DNA of 64,000 nt, from positions 1 through 64,000 of the forward strand of contig CAZZCU010000004.1 in assembly GCA_964652825.1 (NCBI GenBank), read 5' to 3'. A program made the translations under genes and the position numbers. Position 1 is the first letter of the stretch. The number at the start of each line of letters is the position of its first letter. The notes under the pieces are model-generated. The model was not told the origin of the DNA and searched no databases. It saw only the letters and a list, made by a program, of their open reading frames with translations. The DNA is from CAZZCU01 sp964652825 (GTDB lineage: Bacteria; Bdellovibrionota_B; Oligoflexia; Oligoflexales; CAZZCU01). Positions 25,893 to 34,849 of the stretch are shown one piece after another.

Positions 25893-27135
25893 GGGTTTTA
25901 TCGAGCTCACGCAAGCGCGTGGGTTGCTCGCGCAGATTACACACGAAGACACCTTGAAGCAGCATTTGGCTTCCGGCGCGCGCACGGCTTATGCCGGTTT
26001 TGATCCCACCGCCGATAGCTTGCATGTCGGGCATTTGTTACCAGTGATGATGTTGGCGCGTTGGCAGCGGGCTGGACATCGCGCGATCGCGCTGATGGGT
26101 GGCGGCACGGCATTGATCGGTGATCCCACCGGCAAGAGTGACATGCGCCAGATGTTGACACCGGAAGCTATTGCACACAACGTTGCGAAAATTAAACTCC
26201 AGATCGGTAAATTCATTGATTTCAGCGATGCTCGTCGCGGCATGCTCGTGAACAATGCTGACTGGTTGCAACGCTTGAATTATTTGGAGCTGCTACGCGA
26301 AGTCGGTCCGCACTTCAGCGTTAATCGCATGTTGACCGCCGATTGTTTCAAGACGCGCCTCGAAAAAGGTTTATCCTTTCTCGAATTCAATTACATGATT
26401 CTGCAGAGCTACGATTTCCTGCATTTGTTTCGTACCGAGAATTGTTCGGTGCAACTTGGTGGCGACGATCAATGGAGCAATATGCTCGGTGGTGTCGAGC
26501 TGATTCGTCGCCTGAATGAACGCAGCCAGTCGTTTTGCGTTACCTTTCCGTTGTTTGCCACCAGCGACGGCCGCAAGATGGGCAAGACCGAAAAAGGCGC
26601 TGTCTGGCTCGACGCCGAGAAGACCAGTCCTTACGAGTATTTTCAATTTTGGCGCAATATTCCTGACGAGCTGGTGCGTAGCAGTCTCTATACGTTCACC
26701 TATCTTCCGGATGCCACGGTTAATGAACTGGCGGCGCTGCCGGGCGCTCGGATTAACGAAGCCAAGAAAGTGCTGGCATACGAAGCGACCAAGCTCCTGC
26801 ACGGCGAAGCCGCGGCTGAGGCCGCTCAGGATTCCGCCGCCACACTTTTTGCTGCCGGCGCTCCAGGTGGCGCAGGTGGTACCGAACCGGAATTCACCCT
26901 CGACCGTGCGCTGTTCGGACAGGGGATGAAAGTCATCGATGCTCTTGTCGCCGCCAAGGCTTTCGCTTCAAAAAGCGAGGTACGACGCCTCATCGAACAA
27001 GGCGGTCTTGCCGTCAATGGCAGAAAGGTCAATGGTTTGGACGAAATGCTGCCGCTTGCTGACCTGGAGACCCCGGATGGCTGTCTGATAAAAAAGGGCA
27101 AAAAGCACTATTTTCGTTTACGTTTTTCCACCTAG
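25885..27135 (+). CDS. tyrS: tyrosyl-tRNA synthetase
   Basis: A class I synthetase of 416 residues. The HIGH motif appears as HVGHLLP after YAGFDPTADSL, and the KMSKS equivalent is KMGKTEKGAVWL. Tyrosine-binding residues lie in the QSYDFLHL and GGDDQWSN segments. An S4 RNA-binding domain closes the protein (SKSEVRRLIEQGGLAVNGRKV, given in pieces: SKSEVRRLIEQGG, VNGRKV). The ATG overlaps the ubiE stop, so it is translationally coupled. No T-box or other leader is visible. Confidence 0.97.
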   Translation: MTKGFIELTQARGLLAQITHEDTLKQHLASGARTAYAGFDPTADSLHVGHLLPVMMLARWQRAGHRAIALMGGGTALIGDPTGKSDMRQMLTPEAIAHNVAKIKLQIGKFIDFSDARRGMLVNNADWLQRLNYLELLREVGPHFSVNRMLTADCFKTRLEKGLSFLEFNYMILQSYDFLHLFRTENCSVQLGGDDQWSNMLGGVELIRRLNERSQSFCVTFPLFATSDGRKMGKTEKGAVWLDAEKTSPYEYFQFWRNIPDELVRSSLYTFTYLPDATVNELAALPGARINEAKKVLAYEATKLLHGEAAAEAAQDSAATLFAAGAPGGAGGTEPEFTLDRALFGQGMKVIDALVAAKAFASKSEVRRLIEQGGLAVNGRKVNGLDEMLPLADLETPDGCLIKKGKKHYFRLRFST

Positions 27136-27236
27136 ATCAAGTTTTGGGTGCAATTACCGACCTAAACCCTAGATGGGTGAAATAAGACCCTAAAAGTGTT
27201 ATGATTTTGCAATTAAAGGGTTTTTTCGGGGGTACC

Positions 27237-27776
27237 ATGGTGACCAAAGCAAGTGTCTCTATCTCCATGAGTTTTATCGCTGCGGCGTTCTTGGCTTTTG
27301 CTGCGCCGGCTGAGGCCGCCAGCGTTGTCGCCAAAAAAGATAATGTCCCCGTATTGGCACAACCGAGCAACGGCGCCAAAGTTATTACGACGCTTAAAAA
27401 AGATCAGGGTGTCGATGCTGTCGAACGCAAAGGCATGTTTTGGGAAGTTAAGGTCAACGGCCAGACCGGTTATGTACCGGTGGTGGCGGTAAATCGTAAA
27501 GCCGAAGAAGCTCAGACCTCGCTCGCAAAAGCCATACGTGCTGCGGCGCAGGATGGACGCGAAGCGGATGATAGTAGTAGTTCGCGTGCCCGTTCCTCGG
27601 TCATGGGTGTGCGTGGTTTAGGCGAATCGGACCAGACCGCCGGCGCGGGTAATGTGACGCCAAATTTGCGGATGGTTTATCAGATGGAAGACCGGCAAGT
27701 GAGTCAGAAGCGTCTTGATGCCCTGGCTAAATCGGTCAACGGTGAAATCGAAAAGAAGATGGCGCGTTCCAAATAA
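27237..27776 (+). CDS. secreted SH3-domain protein
   Basis: A 179-residue protein with a signal peptide (cleaved near AEAAS). A bacterial SH3-like domain covers about residues 32-85 (NVPVLAQPSNGAKVITTLKKD, GMFWEVKVNGQTGYV). A Ser/Arg-rich linker is followed by a helical C-terminal segment. ATG 27237 follows GGGGGTACC. SH3b domains of this kind often bind peptidoglycan, so a periplasmic cell-wall role is plausible. It opens a same-strand run with the M48 lipoprotein, FadL-like barrel and greA. The VMGVRGLGESDQTAG segment is shared by some M48-associated proteins I have seen, which is weak support for a link. Confidence 0.75.
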   Translation: MVTKASVSISMSFIAAAFLAFAAPAEAASVVAKKDNVPVLAQPSNGAKVITTLKKDQGVDAVERKGMFWEVKVNGQTGYVPVVAVNRKAEEAQTSLAKAIRAAAQDGREADDSSSSRARSSVMGVRGLGESDQTAGAGNVTPNLRMVYQMEDRQVSQKRLDALAKSVNGEIEKKMARSK

Positions 27777-27813
27777 AAATAACCAATGACGCGCCCATGG
27801 AAGGACGCAGCAA

Positions 27814-28815
27814 ATGAAACTCTCACAAGGATGTGTCGCCGCCGGCTTGCTCTGGAGCCTGGCATTGACCCCACTAGCATGTACGACTGGTAAGGACGCT
27901 GACCGTTCCCAACCAACCGATCTCTCGGACGCTGACAGCAAGAGACTCGAAGAATACCAGTTGGAGATGGAAGTCGGTCGCAATATGGCGGGCCGTCTGC
28001 TGGCCTTTTACGGTCGCTATGAGGCACAGGGGTTAACCAATTATTTGAACGACGTCGGCAACTATGTGGCGAGTGTGGGCGATTATCCGGATCGTCGCTA
28101 TATGTTCGACATCATTGACTCGGATGAAGTCAATGCGTTTGCATGTCCCGGTGGTTATATTTTGATAACACTGGGCGCGATCCGGCACGCGCGCAACGAA
28201 GCCGAATTGGCGATGGTGCTCGGTCACGAGACTGTGCATGTCGGTAAACGCCATATGTATTCGACGCTGAAAGCCATGAGCGAAGAAGATCTGCAAAAGG
28301 CCGCTGCCGAAGCCGAAAAACGCGGCAATCTTCCCGAAGAAGTGCGTAGTCGCGAACGTATTAAGCCGGAACAATCCGAGACGGGCGCCCTGGTGGCGCG
28401 TTATCTGTCAGGCTCAGCGTTGGGCTTAAATATTCTGGCGGCATCGAAAGCCGGCATGTCTTTGATCCTGGAAAAGGGGCTGGGCGCGCATCTGGAACAA
28501 GAAGCGGATGTTGACGGTGTTAAGTACGCGGTTCGTGCCGGCTATGAGCCGAAAGCGTTGATTGATTATCTCTGTCGGCTCGAAGACAAAACCCATGTCG
28601 CTGGCAAACGTTGCAAAGTTGCAACCGCTGATAAAAAGAACACCGCGGCGTCGATTCTCGACAAAACTCATCCTCCTGTCGGTATGCGTATCGATGCGAT
28701 TGTCAAGGAACTCAGTGCTATGAATGGGCGCGAAATGGTCGGTGCTACTGGTGATACGCGGTTTGCGAGTTTTACCAAGAATATTCCAGCGCCGAAAACC
28801 ACGGGTAAAAAGTAA
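27814..28815 (+). CDS. M48-family zinc metalloprotease lipoprotein
   Basis: A signal peptide ends at a lipobox (LTPLAC, Cys23), so the protein is probably anchored at the outer membrane facing the periplasm. The zinc site is HETVH in LAMVLGHETVHVGKRH, with the third ligand in EQEADVDGVKYA. An NAFACPGGYILITLG segment and a THPPVGMRI region are also typical of the BepA/LoiP group, which processes or clears outer-membrane proteins. The length is 333 residues. It lies 37 bases after the SH3 protein gene and 32 before an outer-membrane barrel gene, which fits an envelope quality-control role. Confidence 0.9.
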   Translation: MKLSQGCVAAGLLWSLALTPLACTTGKDADRSQPTDLSDADSKRLEEYQLEMEVGRNMAGRLLAFYGRYEAQGLTNYLNDVGNYVASVGDYPDRRYMFDIIDSDEVNAFACPGGYILITLGAIRHARNEAELAMVLGHETVHVGKRHMYSTLKAMSEEDLQKAAAEAEKRGNLPEEVRSRERIKPEQSETGALVARYLSGSALGLNILAASKAGMSLILEKGLGAHLEQEADVDGVKYAVRAGYEPKALIDYLCRLEDKTHVAGKRCKVATADKKNTAASILDKTHPPVGMRIDAIVKELSAMNGREMVGATGDTRFASFTKNIPAPKTTGKK

Positions 28816-28847
28816 ATCCCACAGATGAAGCAAAGTAGGAGCAGAGT

Positions 28848-30221
28848 ATGTTGCCGTTAAGAAATTTAAGTCTGAATCTGCAGTTGGTTGCATTGATTTG
28901 TGGTGTGGGGTTGTCGGCGTCTGTCCACGCTGATGTGTTTCATTATAACAATATTATTACTGGCGATCGCGCCATGGGCATGGGTGGTGCTTATGGTGGC
29001 GTGTCTGACGATGCGTCCGGGGTTGTCTACAATCCCGCGGGTTTGGGGTTTGCGCTGTCCAACGATATCTCCGGCTCGGCGAATGCCTTTTATCGCCGCC
29101 GCGTTGAATACAAGGAAGTGATTGGCAAAGACAGTTTTGTTGAGAACAGCGAGGGGATTTTCAATCCGTTCTTTGGCGGTTTACAAAAACTGGATCATAT
29201 TTCTCCCGGCCTGGTGTTGGCATTTGGCGTGTATTCCACGGATGCCGAATTAAAAGATCAGGATACGATGTTAAAGGCGGTGGTGGCCGGCAACAACCAG
29301 ATCGTCAGCTATCATCGTACGGCAAATATTCGCGCGTCCACGAATTATTTTGGTATCGCCGCAGCCAAACGTTTTTCGAGTAATTTTTCGGTCGGAGCCG
29401 GTCTGAATGTTGTTAAAGTCGATGAGCTGAATCAGATTTATCAGGATACGGTGTTTTTAGGAACACGAGCAAAAGATAATGGTGACGGCACCACCAGCGA
29501 AGAGGCGTTTTACGAAATTCAGACGCAGAATATCCGCGAGAAGTTGGCAGCACTTGGTATCGAGCCGGTGCTCGGCATGCAAATAGTTTTAGGCGGCAAA
29601 TTTTCCATTGGTTTGACGATTAAAAACGCCGTCCTGATGTCGGATAAATTGCAGTATAACCAGGAAGCTTTGCGTATACGGACGGATAATCCTTATACCG
29701 GTGGTAATCCGGTTGTGACTGATCCGGCTCTTGATCCGCCTGGCAATGGTCGTATCGTCCGGGTGCCGGTTGACGAAGAAGTTGGCGATATCTTGGGTGG
29801 CTGGCCGCACGAAGTGCGTTTGGGGATGGCCTGGTTCGCTAATCCACGGTTTTTGTGGACCTTAGACGTAGTGCATCGTGGAGCGGTTGACGGCAGCTTG
29901 ACACGTTACGATCGCGAGGCCGTGCTTAACTTCGCGAGCGGCACCGAAGTGTATCTGACACCATCATTTCCCTTACGGGTAGGTATTTTCACCAATAACG
30001 ACGCGCGTCCGGAGGTCAGTTCCTCGGTTGCTGGTGGCGAGCATATCGATTATATCGGAGCATCGATATTCCTGGCCTGGGTGCAACCTAATAGCCAAGT
30101 TGCCATAGGTACGGTATTACAGCAGGGTAGCGGTGAAGCTCAGAAGCTGGGTGACACGAACATACAGAAAGTAGTGGCGCAGTCGACGACGGTAGGTTTG
30201 TCAGCATCGCATAACTTTTAG
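28848..30221 (+). CDS. FadL/OMPP1-like outer-membrane protein
   Basis: A 457-residue protein with a signal peptide (cleaved near VHADV). The N-terminus of the mature part reads RAMGMGGAYGGVSDDASG followed by VVYNPAGL, the signature of FadL/OMPP1-type barrels, where this segment forms the plug. Many alternating beta strands follow, and the chain ends in SASHNF with the terminal Phe used by the BAM machinery. FadL homologues move long-chain fatty acids or other hydrophobic compounds. The actual substrate here is unknown. It is expressed with the upstream M48 lipoprotein gene. Confidence 0.82.
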   Translation: MLPLRNLSLNLQLVALICGVGLSASVHADVFHYNNIITGDRAMGMGGAYGGVSDDASGVVYNPAGLGFALSNDISGSANAFYRRRVEYKEVIGKDSFVENSEGIFNPFFGGLQKLDHISPGLVLAFGVYSTDAELKDQDTMLKAVVAGNNQIVSYHRTANIRASTNYFGIAAAKRFSSNFSVGAGLNVVKVDELNQIYQDTVFLGTRAKDNGDGTTSEEAFYEIQTQNIREKLAALGIEPVLGMQIVLGGKFSIGLTIKNAVLMSDKLQYNQEALRIRTDNPYTGGNPVVTDPALDPPGNGRIVRVPVDEEVGDILGGWPHEVRLGMAWFANPRFLWTLDVVHRGAVDGSLTRYDREAVLNFASGTEVYLTPSFPLRVGIFTNNDARPEVSSSVAGGEHIDYIGASIFLAWVQPNSQVAIGTVLQQGSGEAQKLGDTNIQKVVAQSTTVGLSASHNF

Positions 30222-30238
30222 AACATTGGATTCTTTAT

Positions 30239-30715
30239 ATGACCGAGACAGTCCCTTTTACTAAACGCGGCTACGACGAGCTGAAGGAAGAACTCCAACG
30301 GCTAAAGTCGGAAGAGCGCCCAAAAGTTATCCAGGAAATCGCTGACGCGCGTGCGCATGGTGATTTGTCGGAAAATGCCGAGTATGCCGCTGCCAAAGAA
30401 AAACAAGCGTTTATCGAAGGCCGTATCGCCGATCTTGACGATAAATTGTCGCGTGCGCAGATTATTGATTTTTCCGGCCAGGAAAATGATCAGGTGCGCT
30501 TTGGTGCCTCGGTAACAGTTACTGATTCCGAAACCGGCGACACCAAAACCTATCAAATCGTCGGTGATCTCGAAGCCGATATCACCAAAAATAAAATCTC
30601 GCATAGTTCGCCCATCGCCCGGGCGTTGCTGGGCAAGCGGGTTGATGATTTGGTCGAAGTCAACGCGCCGAAAGGCACGGTTGAGTACACGATCTCCGAA
30701 GTGACTTACGAATAA
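30239..30715 (+). CDS. greA: transcription elongation factor GreA
   Basis: Rescues backtracked RNA polymerase by stimulating transcript cleavage. The N-terminal coiled coil includes the catalytic acidic tip (HGDLSENAEYAAAKE). A FKBP-like C-terminal domain ends SHSSPIARALLGKRVDD..VEYTISEV. The length of 158 residues is typical. It starts 17 bases after the barrel gene. No clear terminator follows before the convergent HNH gene. Confidence 0.97.
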   Translation: MTETVPFTKRGYDELKEELQRLKSEERPKVIQEIADARAHGDLSENAEYAAAKEKQAFIEGRIADLDDKLSRAQIIDFSGQENDQVRFGASVTVTDSETGDTKTYQIVGDLEADITKNKISHSSPIARALLGKRVDDLVEVNAPKGTVEYTISEVTYE

Positions 30716-30751
30716 AGAATATTCTTTTCATTCGGAGATGTTTCCCTTTCC

Positions 30752-31432
30752 CTATTGCTTCAGGGTTTTCGTTTTTGCACTCATAAACGGTAGGCCAAAC
30801 TCTTTAATAGCCGCTCTCTGATTACAACTAAAACACAACAACCGGAGATTATCGATCTCCGATCCACCACCTTTTGCCACGGGATGGATGTGATCGATAT
30901 GTAAATTACGGGTGCTTTTACAAAGCATGCATTTACCTTGAGCACGTTGCCAGACTGAATGGACGACCTTTTGTGGAATATAGCGAGGATTTTTTGCGCG
31001 CCTCTCCTCCGACGTCGGAGCTGATGTTTGCTCTGGCGATGTCGTTGCTGCTGCCGATGCTCGCTTTTTGCCAAATTTTTTAGTCCGCAACTGCTCGACA
31101 CTAATTTCTGCCATCGCCGCCAATAACTCGGCAAAGGACATCGCCGCACCTTTGGGGCCCAGCAGTCCGCCGGAGGCAATCTTTTGTTCGACCGCAGGAA
31201 TCTCTTTGATCAGTCGTATCGCTTGAATACGTCTTCCCGCCTGACCTTCGCTGTACTTTAATTCTTTCACGGCGAATTCAAACAAGCTGCCATAACCAAG
31301 ATCGCTATACAAACGTCGCCGCTCTATTTCTCTGAGGTGATGCAAGATACTGGTGAGAACCTGTCGCTCATCGTGAGTTAGTTGTTTGGTGCGCGTCAGT
31401 AAAGCCGTGTCGTTGAGATTTTTTAGCTGCAT
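30752..31432 (-). CDS. HNH endonuclease with helical N-terminal domain
   Basis: A 226-residue protein. The N-terminal region (HHLREIERRRLYSDLGYGSL, FEFAVKELKYSEGQAGRRI) matches a domain I associate with a large HNH family common in Bdellovibrio relatives. The C-terminal HNH domain is complete: CMLC (168-171), HIDHIHPVAKGG (178-181), DNLRLLC and CNQR (200-204), with paired cysteines for zinc. From memory, family members carry about 70-80 more residues between the two parts; here IASGGL runs straight into a MSFAELLAAM segment, so an internal deletion is possible. A strong promoter overlapped by an inverted repeat lies upstream. The target is unknown. Confidence 0.85.
   Translation of the reverse strand: MQLKNLNDTALLTRTKQLTHDERQVLTSILHHLREIERRRLYSDLGYGSLFEFAVKELKYSEGQAGRRIQAIRLIKEIPAVEQKIASGGLLGPKGAAMSFAELLAAMAEISVEQLRTKKFGKKRASAAATTSPEQTSAPTSEERRAKNPRYIPQKVVHSVWQRAQGKCMLCKSTRNLHIDHIHPVAKGGGSEIDNLRLLCFSCNQRAAIKEFGLPFMSAKTKTLKQ
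31007..31020. repeat. palindrome CTCCGACGTCGGAG, copy 1 (inside the HNH gene)
   Basis: A perfect 14-bp palindrome within codons for APTSE of the HNH protein. Identical to 31515-31528; on opposite strands the match extends to 18 bases (TCAGCTCCGACGTCGGAG). Confidence 0.7.
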
Positions 31433-31440
31433 CTTTTTTG

Positions 31441-31488
31441 CCCCCTTAACACCATAATTATATATGGTATTTTGGGGGATTTTGTCAA
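31441..31488 (-). promoter_or_regulatory. promoter of the HNH gene with overlapping inverted repeat
   Basis: On the minus strand TTGACA (31483-31488), an 18-base spacer and TATATA (31459-31464) form a good promoter. A 15-8-15 inverted repeat (31441-31455 with 31464-31478, 12 of 15 positions paired, outer arms CCCCC/GGGGG) covers the -10 region. This is the layout of a repressor operator. Confidence 0.65.
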
Positions 31489-31514
31489 TAAAAAAAGTAG
31501 GTTATTTAACTCAG

Positions 31515-31528
31515 CTCCGACGTCGGAG
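31515..31528. repeat. palindrome CTCCGACGTCGGAG, copy 2 (upstream of the HNH gene)
   Basis: A perfect 14-bp palindrome about 30 bases upstream of the -35 box of the HNH promoter and about 45 bases beyond the hutI stop. Second copy of the site at 31007-31020. Confidence 0.7.
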
Positions 31529-31571
31529 TTGCTGTTTCGATGATGCAATTTTTACTATTACTGAATCTTCG

Positions 31572-32810
31572 TCAGCTTACTTTATTACCCTGGATGTAGA
31601 CATCCATCGGGTCGCTTTTGCCGGCGGCGGCTAGCCACTCCGCTGCATTTGGTAAATCAAAAATATTGAAATCTGCGTCGTGACCTGCTGCCAACGCGCC
31701 TTTGCGCTGCTCCAGTCTTAGGCTGCGGGCGGCGACGTAGGTGACGGCCGCTAGAGCTTCCGCTGCATTCATTTGGCAATGGATGGCGCCGATGGTCGCG
31801 ATCAGATTGATGTTGTCGAAGGTGCAGGAGCCGGGATTGAAATCGGTCGCCAGTGCTACCGGGCAACCGGCATCGATGAAACGTCGCGCGCGCGTGTACG
31901 GCAGGCCGCAGTACAAGGATGTACCGGGTAGAAGCACCGCAACCGTACCGGCGGCGGCCATGGCCTTGATTCCAGCATCGCTGGCATGCTCCAGATGATC
32001 CGCGGCAACGGCTTGCCAACGCGCCGCCGCAGCCGCGGCACCACTATCGACAAATTCATCGGCATGCACGCGTGTCATTAGGCCCAGCTGTTTGGCGTTG
32101 GTAAAGTAGGCGTCGCAATCGGCGGCGCTGAAATACCCTTCTTCCACGAACGCATCAACAGCATCGGCGAGCTGCTCATTGGCGATCGTCGGTAGCAGCT
32201 CTTTGGTCATGACTTCCGCGAAGGCTTTAGCCCCAGAGTATTCCGATGGCACCGCATGCAGTGCCAGACAAGTGATCGACAGGTGTTGCGCGGTTTTTGC
32301 GCGCGCTTTTTGCAGGACGCGCAGCATCCGCAGCTCTTGTTCGACGTTCAAACCATAGCCGGTTTTGACCTCGACGGTGGTGGTACCGTGCACGAGAAAT
32401 TTTTGTAGCCGTCGCAAGGTTAACGACAATAATTGTTCGTCACTAGCAGCTCGCGATTGTGCAACGGTGTATTTGATACCGCCGCCACCGGCGGCGATCT
32501 GTTGATAGGTTTCGCCATTCAAGCGGCGCACGAATTCGTGCGCGCGACTGCCGGCGAAGATCGGATGTGTGTGTGCATCGACAAACCCCGGTATGACCAG
32601 GCCGCCGCGTGCGTCGAGGCGCTTTAGGTCGGCAAATGCTTTATCGGGATGACCGTTGCCAAAACCCGCGACTTTGCCGTCACGTACCGCCAGCCAGGCG
32701 TTGTTCAGTTTGCCCAGGTCCGCGTCGGTGATGCGCACGAATTTTTTGTTGGCTACGCAGGGAGCCAGGGTGATTAGCTCTCCGATGTTTTCCAGAACCA
32801 GATGACTCAT
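31572..32810 (-). CDS. hutI: imidazolonepropionase
   Basis: Third enzyme of histidine degradation; it hydrolyses 4-imidazolone-5-propionate to formiminoglutamate. An amidohydrolase fold with metal ligands in VDAHTHPIFAGSR, a conserved GGGGI segment, KTGYGLN, VHADEF and an ATDFNPGSC segment matches HutI closely. The length of 412 residues is normal. The rest of the hut pathway (hutH, hutU, hutG) is not in the window. Its stop lies a few bases before the end of the upstream cysS gene's operon partner order: cysS then hutI, six bases apart on the minus strand, so the two are probably co-transcribed. Confidence 0.95.
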   Translation of the reverse strand: MSHLVLENIGELITLAPCVANKKFVRITDADLGKLNNAWLAVRDGKVAGFGNGHPDKAFADLKRLDARGGLVIPGFVDAHTHPIFAGSRAHEFVRRLNGETYQQIAAGGGGIKYTVAQSRAASDEQLLSLTLRRLQKFLVHGTTTVEVKTGYGLNVEQELRMLRVLQKARAKTAQHLSITCLALHAVPSEYSGAKAFAEVMTKELLPTIANEQLADAVDAFVEEGYFSAADCDAYFTNAKQLGLMTRVHADEFVDSGAAAAAARWQAVAADHLEHASDAGIKAMAAAGTVAVLLPGTSLYCGLPYTRARRFIDAGCPVALATDFNPGSCTFDNINLIATIGAIHCQMNAAEALAAVTYVAARSLRLEQRKGALAAGHDADFNIFDLPNAAEWLAAAGKSDPMDVYIQGNKVS

Positions 32811-32816
32811 GCTTAT

Positions 32817-34280
32817 TTACTCACCGCTGTCTTTGATGCCCCAGATCGTGCCCTGAGGCGTATCCATTAGGTCGATGCCAAGTGCCGCCAGTTCATCGCG
32901 CAAGGCATCGCCGCGCTTAAAGTCTTTTGCCTGCCGTGCCGCTTGTCGTTCAGCAATTTTTTGCGCGATAAAATCCGGCTGCAATTGTTTTTGTTTGAGG
33001 AAATTCGCGCGTAGTGTCGCCAGGAAATCTTCGGGACGCTGTTGCAACAAGCCAAAGACACCGCTGACTTCGCGCAAGGCTTTGGCATAGGTGCGCGCCT
33101 GCGCGGCTTTGGTCGCCGTGGCTTTGCCGCGCAATAACTCGTTGGCTTTGCGAAAATGCTTGTTCAGCTCACCAAGCGCGGCGGCGGAGTTAAAATCATC
33201 ATTCATGCAGCGCACAAAATCGGCGCGAATGAGTTTGCCTTCTTCGGTTTCGGTAGCAGTTGCTGCGTCGTTGCCCGTGCCGGCGGCGTCGAGCGCGGCC
33301 AGCGTTGAATAATAGTAATACAATCGGCTCTGGTACTTGCCGAACATGCTGCGCGAAAAATCAATGTTGGAGGAATAATGATGCTGCAGTATTCCCAAAC
33401 GCAACACCTCCGGTGACCACTCCTGCACGAAATCACGGATCAGAATATGATTGCCGAGACTTTTCGACATCTTTTGTTTGTCAATGGTCATCAAGCCGCA
33501 ATGTACCCATAGGTTGGCATAGGCTTGCTTGTTCGCGGATTCTGATTGGGCGATTTCATTTTCATGATGTGGAAACATCAAGTCGCGTCCGCCGCCGTGA
33601 ATATCGAAGTTTGCGCCCAGACACGCCTTGCTCATAGCGCTGCACTCAATGTGCCAGCCTGGACGTCCTCGCCCCCAAGGGCTATCCCAAGAGGCGTCGA
33701 CGGTGTTGTCGCTCTTCCAAAGCGCGAAATCCAACTCATCCTCTTTATCGCCCGCGACGATATCGCGTGTGCCACTGCGCATATCATCGGGTTTGCGGCC
33801 GGAGAGTTTGCCGTAGTCGGCTTTAGCGCGGACGCGATAATACACATCACCGCTGGCAGTCGGATACGCGGCGCCATGCTCAATAATCTGCGCGATCATG
33901 GCGATGATATCCGGCATTGAGGTCGAGACTTTGGGTGCGTGTGTCGGCGGGCGCACACCGATGGCGCGCATGTCGTGCTCGCTCGATTCAATCATGTCCT
34001 GGGCAAGTTTTGCCGGGGAGATTTTCAGCGTCGCAGCCTTGTCGATAATTTTGTCGTCCACATCGGTGTAGTTGCGCACGTAAGTGACTTTGAAGCCGAT
34101 GTATTCCAGATACGAACGCATGACATCAAAGTGAATCGCCTGCAATGCATGACCGATATGGCAATGGTCATAAACAGTTACACCGCAGGCATACAAGCGG
34201 ACATGACCGGGCTCGATCGGTTTGAAGAGTTCTTTGCGTCGGCTGAGATTGTTGGTTACGTGGAGGTCTACTGCGGTCAT
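32817..34280 (-). CDS. cysS: cysteinyl-tRNA synthetase
   Basis: A class I synthetase. The HIGH motif is in YDHCHIGHAL and KMSKS in KMSKSLGNHIL. The zinc site uses Cys in LYACGVTVYD and WHIECSAMS, plus the HHENE segment. I choose ATG 34280 (487 residues) because the product MTAVDLHVTNNLSRRKE then fits the family N-terminus. Earlier in-frame codons would reach into the divergent gene at 34360. The ribosome site is weak: GGAAGGA lies 18 bases off. hutI follows within six bases. Confidence 0.95.
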   Translation of the reverse strand: MTAVDLHVTNNLSRRKELFKPIEPGHVRLYACGVTVYDHCHIGHALQAIHFDVMRSYLEYIGFKVTYVRNYTDVDDKIIDKAATLKISPAKLAQDMIESSEHDMRAIGVRPPTHAPKVSTSMPDIIAMIAQIIEHGAAYPTASGDVYYRVRAKADYGKLSGRKPDDMRSGTRDIVAGDKEDELDFALWKSDNTVDASWDSPWGRGRPGWHIECSAMSKACLGANFDIHGGGRDLMFPHHENEIAQSESANKQAYANLWVHCGLMTIDKQKMSKSLGNHILIRDFVQEWSPEVLRLGILQHHYSSNIDFSRSMFGKYQSRLYYYYSTLAALDAAGTGNDAATATETEEGKLIRADFVRCMNDDFNSAAALGELNKHFRKANELLRGKATATKAAQARTYAKALREVSGVFGLLQQRPEDFLATLRANFLKQKQLQPDFIAQKIAERQAARQAKDFKRGDALRDELAALGIDLMDTPQGTIWGIKDSGE

Positions 34281-34359
34281 GGCTAAAGTTTTTCGTTGTC
34301 CTTCCGATCTTTGGCTTGTGTTGTGCGCGTTAGCATAGCGCGATATCGGAGTTTCGTGA

Positions 34360-34719
34360 ATGACAAAACCTCGCGACAAAGATCGTCAGCCGGCCGAGCC
34401 GAAGATCAAGCTTGCCGATCTGATGTTTTACTTTGACTCGCAAGAGCGCGATCGCCTTGATCAGGGGCGTCTCGGTCGCAAAAGCGGTCAGGTCCTGGCT
34501 TTGCGTGAACGTTTGATGAAGCTGCCCACCGAGGAATTTGATGTTACCATGAAGTCGATTGAGGCCCTGGTCTCTGTAAGCAATGCGCCGCATGCTTTAT
34601 CAGGGGGAAGATCGTCGCAAGGCATGCGTCCCAAGGATGCCATAGCTTTGTTTGAAAAAGCCACTGAAGTCACCGCTGACGAGCCCACTGATCAGTCACC
34701 ACGCGTCTCCCGCGTCTAA
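34360..34719 (+). CDS. hypothetical cytoplasmic protein
   Basis: A 119-residue, highly charged protein starting MTKPRDKDRQPAEPKIKLADLM. CGGAG lies eight bases before its ATG. It is mostly helical in appearance, with RLDQGRLGRKSGQVLALRERLMKLP (split: RLDQGRLGRKSG, ALRERLMKLP), and a disordered acidic C-terminus. No signal peptide, membrane span or known motif is visible. It is divergent from cysS. The coding frame looks real from codon use and its ribosome site, but I do not recognise it. Confidence 0.6.
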   Translation: MTKPRDKDRQPAEPKIKLADLMFYFDSQERDRLDQGRLGRKSGQVLALRERLMKLPTEEFDVTMKSIEALVSVSNAPHALSGGRSSQGMRPKDAIALFEKATEVTADEPTDQSPRVSRV

Positions 34720-34750
34720 GTCAACGTTTTCGCAGACATCTGTGCAAAAT

Positions 34751-34779
34751 TTGCCCACTTGGCCTATTTCGGGTACATT
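34751..34779 (+). promoter_or_regulatory. possible promoter of the RDD-like gene
   Basis: TTGCCC (34751-34756), a 17-base spacer and TACATT (34774-34779), about 70 bases upstream of the start at 34850. Confidence 0.45.
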
Positions 34780-34849
34780 ATTAACTAGAGATTCCCGTAC
34801 AAGATTTAATTAACGACGCTCGCAACAGCAGCTGAAACCAAGGTGGTTG

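Noticed and set aside
34281..34379. Longer cysS reading frame overlapping the divergent gene
   Set aside because: The extra residues do not resemble the CysS N-terminus and run into the start of the gene at 34360.
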